A stretch of 7,164 nt of DNA from positions 1 through 7,164 of the forward strand of contig JAOUGZ010000131.1 in NCBI GenBank assembly GCA_029865405.1, read 5' to 3'. Within the stretch, counting starts at the first letter, position 1. Each line of letters starts with the position of its first letter. Origin of the DNA: Betaproteobacteria bacterium (GTDB taxonomy: Bacteria > Pseudomonadota > Gammaproteobacteria > Burkholderiales > SG8-39). Made by a program: the position numbers and the translations under genes. Shown here one piece after another: positions 1-7,164 of the stretch. Under the pieces are notes generated by a model. The model was not told the origin of the DNA. It made no database searches and saw only the letters and a list, made by a program, of their open reading frames with translations.

Positions 1-1629
1 CGCCGCGTCAGCTATTCCGACCTGACGAGCGACGTGTCGCGCGCCGCGCAGGCGCTCGCCGCATTGGGCCTGCGCGCGGGCGACCGCGCAGCCGCCTTCA
101 TTCCCAACCTGCCGGAAACCGGCATGTTCGCGCTCGCCGCGCTCTCGCAGGGCATCGTCTGGTCGTCCTGCTCGCCCGACTTCGGCGTCGACGGCGTGAT
201 CGAGCGCTTCGGGCAGATCGAGCCCAAGGTGCTGTTCGTCGCCGACGGCTACCTCTACAACGGCAAGACGTACGACGTCCTCGAGCGCGTGCGCGAGATC
301 GCCGAGCGCCTGCCGTCGCTGCGCAAGGTGGTGGTCGTGCCGTACCTCGACCCGCGGCCCGACATCGCCGACATCCCCAAGGCGGTGCTGCTGGACGAGT
401 GGCTGCGCCGGCATACGCCGGGCGACATCGCCTGGGCGCAGCTGCCGTTCGACCACCCGGTTTACATCCTGTTCACCTCGGGCACGACCGGCCAGCCCAA
501 GTGCATCGTGCACGGCGCCGGCGGCACGCTGCTCGCGGCGCTGAAGATGTACAAGCTGCAGTTCGACGTGCGGCCCGCGGACCACTTCTTCTACTACACG
601 ACCTGCAACTGGGTGATGTGGAACCTGCTGTTCCACGGCCTCGCCGCCGAGGCCACCGTGATGCTGTACGACGGCTCGCCGTTCGCGCGCGAAGGACGCA
701 TCCTGTTCGACTACGCGCAGCGCGAGCGCTTCAGCCATTTCGGCACCTCGGCGAAGTTCATCGATGCCATCGCCAAGCGCGGCCTGAAGCCCCGCGCGGA
801 CTACCCGCTGCCGGGCCTGCGCATGATCGTCTCCACCGGCTCGCCGCTCGTGCCCGAGAGCTACGACTACGTGTACCGCGACGTCAAGGCCGATGTCTGC
901 CTGTCGTCGATCTCGGGCGGCACCGACATCATGGCGGGGTTCGCGGACGCCAACGCCGTGCTGCCGGTGTATCGCGGCGAGCTGCAGTGCCGCTCGCTCG
1001 GCCTGGCGGTCGAGGTGTTCGACGAGGCGGGCCGCTCGATCGTCGGCCAGAAAGGCGAGCTCGTCTGCACGCGGCCGTTCCCCTCGATGCCGCTGGGCTT
1101 CTGGAACGACCGCGGCGGCGAGAAGTACCACGCCGCCTATTTCGCCAAGTACGACAACGTCTGGTGCCACGGCGACTGGTGCGAGCTGACCGAGCGCGGC
1201 ACGATGATCGTCTACGGGCGCTCCGACGCGACGCTCAATCCGGGCGGCGTGCGGATCGGCACGGCCGAGATCTACGGCCAGGTCGAGAAGATCCACGAGG
1301 TCGAGGAGTCGGTGGCCATCGGCCAGCTCTGGCCCCCGGACCAGCCGACCGACACGCGCGTGGTGCTGTTCGTGAAGCTGCGGGAGGGGCTGCGACTCGA
1401 CGCGGCGCTCGAGGAGCGCATCCGCCGGGGAATCGGCGATCACACCACCAAGCGCCATGTGCCGGCGAAAATCGTGCAGGTGGCGGACATCCCGCGCACC
1501 AAGAACAACAAGGTGGTGGAGCTCGCGGTGAAGGCGGTGGTGCACGGCATGCCGGTGACGCATACCGACGCGCTCGCCAATCCCGAGGCGCTCGACCTGT
1601 TCCGCGACATTCCCGAACTGCAATCCTGA
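1..1629 (+). CDS. aacS: Acetoacetyl-CoA synthetase, 5' end outside window
   Basis: An ANL-superfamily acyl-CoA synthetase that uses ATP and CoA to convert acetoacetate to acetoacetyl-CoA in the cytoplasm. The frame is open from base 1, giving 542 residues before TGA; family members are about 650 residues, so roughly the first 110 are missing. The GTG at 34 is internal, not the start. Visible motifs, numbered from the first codon in the window, are the phosphate-binding loop TSGTTGQPK (159-167), the GRSD motif with Asp409, Arg418 in GGVRIGTAEIY, and near the C-terminus Lys504 in TKNNKVVE, at the position of the adenylation lysine. The segment GRSDATLNPGGVRIGTAEIY is typical of AacS and separates it from acetyl-CoA synthetase. 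The role is usually in acetoacetate use, polyhydroxybutyrate turnover or lipid synthesis; which applies here cannot be read. A GST gene follows after 7 bases, so the two are probably cotranscribed. Confidence 0.95.
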   Translation, partial: RRVSYSDLTSDVSRAAQALAALGLRAGDRAAAFIPNLPETGMFALAALSQGIVWSSCSPDFGVDGVIERFGQIEPKVLFVADGYLYNGKTYDVLERVREIAERLPSLRKVVVVPYLDPRPDIADIPKAVLLDEWLRRHTPGDIAWAQLPFDHPVYILFTSGTTGQPKCIVHGAGGTLLAALKMYKLQFDVRPADHFFYYTTCNWVMWNLLFHGLAAEATVMLYDGSPFAREGRILFDYAQRERFSHFGTSAKFIDAIAKRGLKPRADYPLPGLRMIVSTGSPLVPESYDYVYRDVKADVCLSSISGGTDIMAGFADANAVLPVYRGELQCRSLGLAVEVFDEAGRSIVGQKGELVCTRPFPSMPLGFWNDRGGEKYHAAYFAKYDNVWCHGDWCELTERGTMIVYGRSDATLNPGGVRIGTAEIYGQVEKIHEVEESVAIGQLWPPDQPTDTRVVLFVKLREGLRLDAALEERIRRGIGDHTTKRHVPAKIVQVADIPRTKNNKVVELAVKAVVHGMPVTHTDALANPEALDLFRDIPELQS

Positions 1630-1631
1630 GG
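1627..1631 (+). promoter_or_regulatory. Ribosome binding site of gst overlapping the aacS stop
   Basis: The stop codon of aacS is part of TGAGG, a weak Shine-Dalgarno-like sequence five bases before the ATG at 1637. This supports that ATG and suggests that terminating ribosomes on aacS feed the GST gene. It is a short match and is inferred only from position. Confidence 0.45.
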
Positions 1632-1636
1632 CCGCC

Positions 1637-2308
1637 ATGATCGTCGTCCACCATTTGAACAATTCGCGCTCGCAGCGCATCCTGTGGCTGCTCGAGGAGC
1701 TCGGCATCGCCTACGAGATCAAGCGCTATCAGCGCGATGCGAAGACCATGCTGGCGCCGCCCGAGCTGCGCGCGGTGCATCCGCTCGGCAAGTCGCCGGT
1801 GATCCAGGACGGCGACGTGACCCTCGCCGAGTCGGGCGCCATCGTCGAGTACCTGGTGCAGCGCCACGGCAACGGGCGGCTGATCCCCGCCAGCGGCACG
1901 CCTGAGCGCCTGCGCTATACCTACTGGATGCATTTCGCCGAGGGCACGGCGATCCCGCCGCTGCTGCTGAAGCTCGTTTTCGACCGCATCGAGACGGCGC
2001 CGATGCCCTTCTTCGTGCGCCCGATCGCGCGTGCGATCGCGCAGCGCACGAAGAGCGGCTTCATCCTGCCCAACATCGAGCGCAATCTCGATTACATGGA
2101 GGCCGAGCTGGCGCAGCGCGACTGGTTCGCCGGCGGCGAGTTCAGCGCCGCCGACGTGCAGATGAGCTACCCGCTGGAGGCCGCGCGCGCGCGCGGCGGG
2201 CTCGACGCCAAGCGGCCGCGGCTCATGGCGTTCCTGGAGCGCATCCACGCGCGCCCGGCTTACCGCCGCGCGATCGAGAAGGGCGGCGAGTATGCGCTGC
2301 TGCGCTAG
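1637..2308 (+). CDS. Glutathione S-transferase, Gtt1-like
   Basis: A cytosolic glutathione S-transferase of 223 residues, normal for the family. Residues 1-75 form the thioredoxin-like domain. It has the N-terminal signature LNNSRSQRILWLLEEL (7-22), with Ser10 or Ser12 the likely catalytic or glutathione-activating residue, the cis-proline Pro54 in GKSPVI, and Glu65-Ser66 in the LAESGAIVEYL segment that holds the glutathione gamma-glutamyl group. Residues from about 88 are the helical domain, with the fold-stabilising N-capping box SAAD (170-173). The signature resembles the yeast Gtt1-like bacterial group. The electrophile is unknown. The ATG at 1637 puts the conserved beta strand at residue 2, so no upstream start is needed. 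The gene lies 7 bases after aacS and ends in TAG, four bases into the convergent cofD gene. Its relation to acetoacetate metabolism is unproven. Confidence 0.92.
   Translation: MIVVHHLNNSRSQRILWLLEELGIAYEIKRYQRDAKTMLAPPELRAVHPLGKSPVIQDGDVTLAESGAIVEYLVQRHGNGRLIPASGTPERLRYTYWMHFAEGTAIPPLLLKLVFDRIETAPMPFFVRPIARAIAQRTKSGFILPNIERNLDYMEAELAQRDWFAGGEFSAADVQMSYPLEAARARGGLDAKRPRLMAFLERIHARPAYRRAIEKGGEYALLR
2305..2308. other. Shared CTAG: stop codons of two convergent genes
   Basis: The palindrome CTAG supplies TAG to gst on the + strand (2306-2308) and TAG to cofD on the - strand (2305-2307). The two coding regions overlap by four bases, leaving no room for an intergenic terminator between the convergent units. 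Confidence 0.9.
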
Positions 2309-3273
2309 GCGTCGGCCGCGATTTCCTTGCGCAGGCGCACGGCGCGCGCGAATTCGAGCACGGCGCGCGCCAGCTTCAGACGGTCTTCGGCGGTGCGCAT
2401 GAGCGTGGGCATCGCCAGCGCATGCATGCCGCTCGCGCGAATGCCTTCGACCAGTGCCTCGTCGGCGGTATCGACGACGAAGCCGTCGATCAGCTTGTAG
2501 TACTCCATGGCCACGGCGCGCGCGGACACCTCGCGCCCCAGCTCGCGCATCATCTTCGCCGCCGATCCCTGCAGCGCGCGCCCGCCGATGATCGGGCTGA
2601 CCGCGATCACCGGCGCGCCGCGCTTGCGCAGCGCTTCGCGCATGCCGTTCACGGCGAGGATCGGCTGCATCGTGTGATAGGGGTTGCAGGGGCCGAGCAC
2701 CACCGCCTCCAGGTCGTGCGCGTGCAGCGCGTCGAGCACCTCGTCCGAGAGCCGCGCCTCGTCGGCGCCGCCGTACTGGAAAGCGCGCACCGCGGGCTCG
2801 CAGTTCAGGTCGACGAAGTAGTCCTGGAAGCGCATCGCGCCCGACTCGGTGTTGACGAGGGTGCGCACCGGGTCGTTGCTCATCGGCAGCACGCGCGCCT
2901 CGACACCCAGGCGCTGCGCGAGATCGAGCGTGACTGCGGTCAGCGAGCGCTCCGCGCGCAAGGCCTCGGCGCGCAGCAGCTGCAGCGCGAGCGCGCGGTC
3001 GCCAAGCGGCACGGCGCCGGGACCGCGCAGTCGCATCAGCATGCCATGGCAGGCAAACGTTTCGCCCGCCGGCTCCCAGCCCTTGGCGACGTCGGCGATG
3101 CCGGCGAGCGCGTAGAGCATGCAGTCGATGTCGGGGGCGACGTGCAGGCCGAGAAAATCGAAATCGTCGCCGGTGTTCACGATCACGGCGAGATCCCTGC
3201 CGCGCAGACGGTACAGGCCTTCGGCGAGCTTCGCCCCGCCGACCTGGCCCCCCAGCGCGACGACGGTGCCCAT
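2305..3273 (-). CDS. cofD: CofD-type phospholactate/phosphoenolpyruvate:Fo transferase (F420 biosynthesis)
   Basis: CofD (FbiA in actinobacteria) transfers a phospho-C3-acid group from a GDP-activated donor to the deazaflavin Fo, giving F420-0 or its dehydro or 3-phosphoglycerate variant. At 322 residues it has family length. Motifs in order are GGQVGGAKL (8-16) in the N-terminal Rossmann-like nucleotide site, NTGDDFDFLGLHVAPDID (33-50), MSNDPVRT (131-138), GPCNP (194-198) and VSPIIGG (225-231) followed by AAKMM (238-242). These set it apart from the related YvcK/gluconeogenesis-factor proteins. Gln10 stands where a glycine is usual (GGVGGAKL). The donor cannot be told from CofD, because the partner guanylyltransferase CofC largely sets it. 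The ATG directly follows the TGA of the upstream hydrolase gene and no Shine-Dalgarno is visible, so translation probably depends on coupling. No cofC, cofE, cofG or cofH is in the window. Confidence 0.93.
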   Translation of the reverse strand: MGTVVALGGQVGGAKLAEGLYRLRGRDLAVIVNTGDDFDFLGLHVAPDIDCMLYALAGIADVAKGWEPAGETFACHGMLMRLRGPGAVPLGDRALALQLLRAEALRAERSLTAVTLDLAQRLGVEARVLPMSNDPVRTLVNTESGAMRFQDYFVDLNCEPAVRAFQYGGADEARLSDEVLDALHAHDLEAVVLGPCNPYHTMQPILAVNGMREALRKRGAPVIAVSPIIGGRALQGSAAKMMRELGREVSARAVAMEYYKLIDGFVVDTADEALVEGIRASGMHALAMPTLMRTAEDRLKLARAVLEFARAVRLRKEIAADA

Positions 3274-3276
3274 TCA
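3271..3276 (-). promoter_or_regulatory. TGA-ATG junction, likely translational coupling
   Basis: Read on the - strand, the hydrolase stop TGA (3276-3274) is followed at once by the cofD ATG (3273-3271). The 20 bases before the ATG contain no purine-rich Shine-Dalgarno sequence, which points to reinitiation by ribosomes ending the hydrolase. Coupling is inferred from arrangement only. Confidence 0.6.
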
Positions 3277-3963
3277 GTGCAGCGTGGCGCGCCGGCCCTC
3301 GTAGATGCCCTGCAGCAGTCGCAGCGAGCCGAGGCAGATGGCGTTGTGGGTAAGGGCGTGGCCGAGGTCTTCGACGATGTCCAGCGTCACCGGCACGTGC
3401 AGCGCCTCGAGCGTGCGCGCCGCGCGCTCGGCGTGCACGCGCGACACGATCGCGTCGTACTCGCCGTGCACCAGGTGCACGCGCGACCCGATGCGCGTGC
3501 CGCTTTTCGGCAGGCGCGCGAAACGCGCCGCGTAGGCGACCACCGCGCCGGCGAGGCCCGGGAGCTGCTTTACCGCCTCGAGCGCCACCGTGCCGCCCTG
3601 CGAGAAGCCGATCAGCACCGTGCGCTCCATCGGCACTCGGCAGTTGGTCTGCTCGCGGCGCACCAGCGCTTCGAGGCGCGGCAGGATGGCGGCGACGCGC
3701 TCCGGGCGGTTCTCGTCGGTGAGGCCGCGGCTCGAATACCACTGCTGCGCGTCGCGGTCGATTTCGGACGAGGCGAAGCCGCTCGGCACCACCAGCGCCG
3801 CGCTCGGGAAGCGCGCCTGAAAGCGGAACGCGATTGGAATCATCGATTTCGAGGTTGCGCCGCTGCCGTGCAGGAACACGAACAGGTGCTGGGCGCGTTG
3901 CTCCGGGGTCGGCCCGAAGCGGAAGATCTTGCCGGGCATGCGGGATCGGGGGTGTGCGGCCAT
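3274..3963 (-). CDS. YpfH-like alpha/beta serine hydrolase (carboxylesterase/phospholipase family)
   Basis: A cytoplasmic alpha/beta hydrolase of 229 residues, close to the usual 200-230 of the Abhydrolase_2 carboxylesterase group. The oxyanion-side motif is LHGSG (31-35) and the nucleophile elbow GFSQGG (119-124) carries Ser121. Asp170 in HGEYD and His202 in DLGHAL complete a plausible Ser-Asp-His triad. The run HLVHGEYDAIV and VTLDIVEDLGHAL resembles E. coli YpfH, an esterase of broad specificity. The natural substrate is unknown. No signal peptide or membrane segment is seen. The first ATG (3963) has a GGGGCGAG-like ribosome site just upstream; Met9 (3939) is an alternative, with a weaker upstream sequence. 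The gene sits 41 bases after the GGDEF-EAL gene and abuts cofD with no gap, so it is very likely cotranscribed with cofD. A role in F420 metabolism is possible but not shown. Confidence 0.88.
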   Translation of the reverse strand: MAAHPRSRMPGKIFRFGPTPEQRAQHLFVFLHGSGATSKSMIPIAFRFQARFPSAALVVPSGFASSEIDRDAQQWYSSRGLTDENRPERVAAILPRLEALVRREQTNCRVPMERTVLIGFSQGGTVALEAVKQLPGLAGAVVAYAARFARLPKSGTRIGSRVHLVHGEYDAIVSRVHAERAARTLEALHVPVTLDIVEDLGHALTHNAICLGSLRLLQGIYEGRRATLH

Positions 3964-3964
3964 T

Positions 3965-3972
3965 CTCGCCCC
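3965..3972 (-). promoter_or_regulatory. Ribosome binding site favouring the upstream hydrolase start
   Basis: On the - strand GGGGCGAG lies one base before the ATG at 3963. It is purine-rich but close to the codon. It is a better candidate than the region before the internal Met9, where the bases are C-rich, and so mildly supports the longer protein. Confidence 0.35.
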
Positions 3973-4004
3973 ATAAGCGGCCGCGTGTAAACAGGTCGAG
4001 CGGC

Positions 4005-6476
4005 TCAGGCTGCGCGATGCCCGATGTTCCGGCGCAGCAGGGAGGTCATTTCTTCGGCAGGCAACGGGCGACTGAACAGAAAACCCTGCATGTGACCGCC
4101 GCCGGCCTGCAGCAGGAAGGCGCGCTGACCTTCGGTCTCCACGCCCTCGGCAACGATGCCCAATTGCAGGCTTTGCGCCAAGGCGATGATCGCCAGTGTG
4201 ATCTTGGCATCGTCACCGCGCGCCTCGACTTTGGCGACGAACGAACGATCTATTTTCAGCGTGTCGAGAGGAAAGCGGCTCAGATAGCTCAGCGAGGAAT
4301 GGCCGGTGCCGAAATCGTCCACCGCCAGCTTGACCGACGACTCCTTGAGCTGCTTGAGGATCTCGACGTTGCTATCGACATGCTCCATCAATATGCTTTC
4401 CGTGACCTCGATGCCGAGCGCGTGCGCAGGGAGGCCATGGCGCGCGATCTCACGTTGAACGTGGGCGACCAGATCCGGCTGCCTGAAAGACGGGCTCGCC
4501 AGATTGACGTTGACAAATATGTCGAATCCGGCGTGTCGCCATGCTGCCGCCTGCGCACACGCCGCGCGCAACACGTACTCCCCGATCGGCACGATGAGGC
4601 CACACTCTTCGGCGAGCGGAATGAATTGGCCCGGGGAAACCATGCCCTGTGCCGGAGAATTCCAGCGAATCAGCGCTTCGCAGCCCACGATGCGCAGCGA
4701 GGACGTTTCGACAATGGGCTGATAATGCAGCACGAATTCGTCTGCCGCGAGCGCCCGGCGCAGCGCGAATTCCATCGACAGGGACCTGGAAACCGAGTTG
4801 TTCAGGACGTCGGAGAAGAACTGGTAATTATTCTTGCCCTGTTTCTTGGCGTAATACATCGCGGCGTCGGCGTGTTTGAGCAAGGCCTCGACCGACTCGC
4901 CGTCATGCGGGCAAATTGCGATGCCGACGCTCGCCGTGACAATCACCTCTTGCCCGGACAGCTCGACGGGGTTGATGATGGCCTCCAGCAGGCGGCGCGC
5001 CACCAGTGCCGCGTCCTCCGGGCGCTCGATGCCGGGGAGCAAAATAGTGAACTCGTCTCCGCCCAGCCGCGCCGCCGTATTGCCGAATTCAACCTTGCTG
5101 TCGCGGCCGACGACATCGCCTTCCCGGAGGGACTGGCGTACGCGCTGTGCGATCTCTTTCAAGAGTGCGTCGCCGGCGCCGTGGCCGAGCGTGTCGTTGA
5201 CCCGCTTGAAGCGGTCCAGGTCGATGAACAGGACTGCCGCCGACCCACCGCGCCGCTTGATGCGCGCAATTTCGGACAGCAATTGCTGCTTGAACAATTC
5301 ACCGTTTGCCAGGCCGGTAAGGCCGTCGTGCAAAGCGAGGCGGCGTATCTCCATCTCAGCACGCTTGCGGACGCTGACGTCGCGAACATTGACGACGATC
5401 CCCTTGATCGCCGGATCATCGAGCCGGTTGGTGGCGACGGATTCCAGATGCCGCGTGCCACCGGCGTCATCGGTTTGCGCGAATTCCAGGCTCCGGGGAG
5501 CCCCGGGCTGCGCGACGACGTTGGCCAGCCAGTCCGCAACGGCCTCGCGCTGCGCATCGGCCACGCGGTCCATCAGGGACACCCCCAGGATTTCGGCTTC
5601 CGCAATGCCGACGACCTTCTGCAGAGGCCCGGTGACCTGTCTCACCTTGAAGTTGTCGTCGAGAATCAATACCGCGTCGGAGGAGTGCTCGATGAGCGAA
5701 CGGTGAAATTGCTCGCTGTGGATGACCTCGTCGCGGGCATCGCGCAAGCTTTTCTCGTCCATGAGCCGCTGCAGGTGCTGCCGTTTGATTACCGCATCGG
5801 CATGCCGGACGATGAAGAACAGCACCAGGTAAAGCCCCACCAGGACGGCGGACACCTGGAAAATCAGCGTATTGCGGGTCTCGCGCAATTTCTGCAGCAG
5901 GAACGAGACGTCACTGTAGATCTCGAACACCGCTTCGACCGTTCGCGGGTCGTTGCCGTAGATCGGGACGTACGACGATACGACGTCGACGTTCTCGACC
6001 GTCTGCTCGAAGGCGCTGAACTGGTTGCGATGTGTCAGCTCGGTTGCCGGCTGGCCGGCACGCGCGGAAAGGTACCCGGCGTTCTTCGACTTGTCCTCAC
6101 CGATCTGCTTGGCTTCCGTGGAAAATACGGTGCGGGCGGCGAGATCGTAGATCTTGATCTTCAGAGTGCGGGTTCCGGCCAGCTCCTGGAGAACCGCGCG
6201 ATGCAGTCTCGCCGTCTCAGGATGAGACTTGAGCGCGCTGTCATCCAGCGCGCTCGAATCTCGTAAGAAAGACGAAAATTGCGGCCAGAAGACGTTGGCG
6301 GATAGGCGCGTCAGCGCGACATGGTGCTGCTGCTGCGCGTCCAGGAGATTGCGCACGGCCAGGCGCTCGTGCAGAGCCGTAAGCGCCGCCGTCGCGACGA
6401 GCAGCGCGATAAAGCTGGCGATGGAGAAATACTTAAGGAGCTTGAACACTTGATCCCAATGTCCCGCGTGTTCCAT
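4005..6476 (-). CDS. Membrane-bound PAS-GGDEF-EAL cyclic-di-GMP protein
   Basis: An 823-residue inner-membrane protein predicted to make and/or break cyclic-di-GMP. Membrane segments at about 18-35 and 203-223 enclose a periplasmic region of some 165 residues that looks Cache-like (IYDLAARTVFSTEAKQIGED, then SSYVPIYG and FEIYSDVSFL). A linker helix follows, then a PAS domain (about 254-370), GGDEF (about 375-555) and EAL (about 565-815). The cyclase motif is intact: GGDEF at 472-476, metal Asp419 in FIDLDRFK. The phosphodiesterase site is also intact: Glu600-Ala-Leu, Asn658, Glu690, Asp720-Asp721 in DDFGTG, Lys741, Glu777 and Gln797. An extra run of about 12 residues (461-469 region) separates an RxxD (451-454) from GGDEF, so the usual inhibitory I-site is displaced. 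The common PNR of GGDEF is ANG (390-392). GC is visibly lower than in the neighbours. Whether cyclase or phosphodiesterase activity dominates cannot be read. The ATG is preceded by TAGGGCAG, and uvrA ends 47 bases upstream. Confidence 0.96.
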   Translation of the reverse strand: MEHAGHWDQVFKLLKYFSIASFIALLVATAALTALHERLAVRNLLDAQQQHHVALTRLSANVFWPQFSSFLRDSSALDDSALKSHPETARLHRAVLQELAGTRTLKIKIYDLAARTVFSTEAKQIGEDKSKNAGYLSARAGQPATELTHRNQFSAFEQTVENVDVVSSYVPIYGNDPRTVEAVFEIYSDVSFLLQKLRETRNTLIFQVSAVLVGLYLVLFFIVRHADAVIKRQHLQRLMDEKSLRDARDEVIHSEQFHRSLIEHSSDAVLILDDNFKVRQVTGPLQKVVGIAEAEILGVSLMDRVADAQREAVADWLANVVAQPGAPRSLEFAQTDDAGGTRHLESVATNRLDDPAIKGIVVNVRDVSVRKRAEMEIRRLALHDGLTGLANGELFKQQLLSEIARIKRRGGSAAVLFIDLDRFKRVNDTLGHGAGDALLKEIAQRVRQSLREGDVVGRDSKVEFGNTAARLGGDEFTILLPGIERPEDAALVARRLLEAIINPVELSGQEVIVTASVGIAICPHDGESVEALLKHADAAMYYAKKQGKNNYQFFSDVLNNSVSRSLSMEFALRRALAADEFVLHYQPIVETSSLRIVGCEALIRWNSPAQGMVSPGQFIPLAEECGLIVPIGEYVLRAACAQAAAWRHAGFDIFVNVNLASPSFRQPDLVAHVQREIARHGLPAHALGIEVTESILMEHVDSNVEILKQLKESSVKLAVDDFGTGHSSLSYLSRFPLDTLKIDRSFVAKVEARGDDAKITLAIIALAQSLQLGIVAEGVETEGQRAFLLQAGGGHMQGFLFSRPLPAEEMTSLLRRNIGHRAA

Positions 6477-6523
6477 TCTGCCCTAGGCGCAACTTATGCG
6501 CAGGCGCTCCCGCCTTGGATCGA
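6477..6523 (-). other. Short spacer between uvrA and the GGDEF-EAL gene
   Basis: This 47-base gap holds a five-base-pair hairpin candidate (GCGCA at 6487-6491, TGCGC at 6497-6501, five-base loop). A wider inverted repeat, GCCCTA at 6480-6485 with TAGGGC at 6525-6530, spans it and reaches into the uvrA stop codon. Neither is followed by a T-run on either strand, so I see no intrinsic terminator. The TAGGGCAG before the ATG at 6476 may serve as the ribosome site. No clear promoter is seen. Confidence 0.4.

Positions 6524-7164
<641 letters not shown>

Noticed and set aside
2182..2195. Alternating CG run of 14 bases, possible Z-DNA
   Set aside because: It is short and explained by Ala-Arg codons in the GST helical domain of a GC-rich genome.
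1235..3742. 835-codon open frame on the - strand running through aacS, gst, cofD and the hydrolase
   Set aside because: It spans four well-supported genes on both strands and is rich in Arg, Ala and Gly, as expected of a GC-rich shadow frame.
2422..3990. 522-codon + strand frame opposite cofD and the hydrolase
   Set aside because: His/Arg/Ala-rich low-complexity protein with no motif, opposite two genes with conserved active sites.
3964..4004. Possible terminator after the GGDEF-EAL gene
   Set aside because: The 41-base gap has an eight-base palindrome GCGGCCGC (3977-3984) but no loop-and-stem structure followed by a T-run.
3834..6266. 810-codon open frame on the + strand opposite the GGDEF-EAL gene
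   Set aside because: The opposite strand encodes a complete protein with clear domains and catalytic residues; the + strand frame has no recognisable motif and is a mirror of the real gene's codon pattern.

Overview
The window is dense bacterial DNA with six protein genes, two of them cut by the window edges, and no RNA gene, insertion sequence or CRISPR array that I can see. High GC in most genes, short gaps and the flavour of the proteins (acetoacetyl-CoA synthetase, a Gtt1-like GST, a YpfH-like hydrolase, a Cache-PAS-GGDEF-EAL protein) suggest a proteobacterium, most likely a betaproteobacterium. That placement is an inference from protein character, not from a database comparison.

Layout. 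On the + strand, the 3' four fifths of an acetoacetyl-CoA synthetase gene (aacS, 1-1629) is followed 7 bases later by a glutathione S-transferase gene (1637-2308). They meet, tail to tail, a - strand series that reads right to left: the 3' end of uvrA (7164-6524), a GGDEF-EAL cyclic-di-GMP gene (6476-4005), a YpfH-like serine hydrolase (3963-3274) and cofD (3273-2305). The gaps in this series are 47, 41 and 0 bases, and no obvious terminator lies in them, so some or all could share transcripts. The two directions collide at one CTAG (2305-2308), which provides the stop codons of both gst and cofD.

Function. aacS activates acetoacetate to acetoacetyl-CoA, linking it to polyhydroxybutyrate, lipid or ketone-body metabolism. 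CofD belongs to coenzyme F420 biosynthesis, a pathway that is patchy in proteobacteria, and it is the most notable gene here. No other F420 gene (cofC, cofE, cofG/H) is in the window. The hydrolase ends exactly where cofD begins (TGA directly followed by ATG) and no Shine-Dalgarno sequence is visible for cofD, which suggests translational coupling. The GGDEF-EAL protein is a membrane sensor with both catalytic motifs intact. It is visibly poorer in GC than its neighbours, as is the extreme 3' end of uvrA beside it, suggesting a different history for that segment.

No wholly new system stands out. The best leads are the cofD-hydrolase pair and the composition break at the uvrA/GGDEF-EAL boundary. 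No stretch longer than 300 bases lacks a gene.
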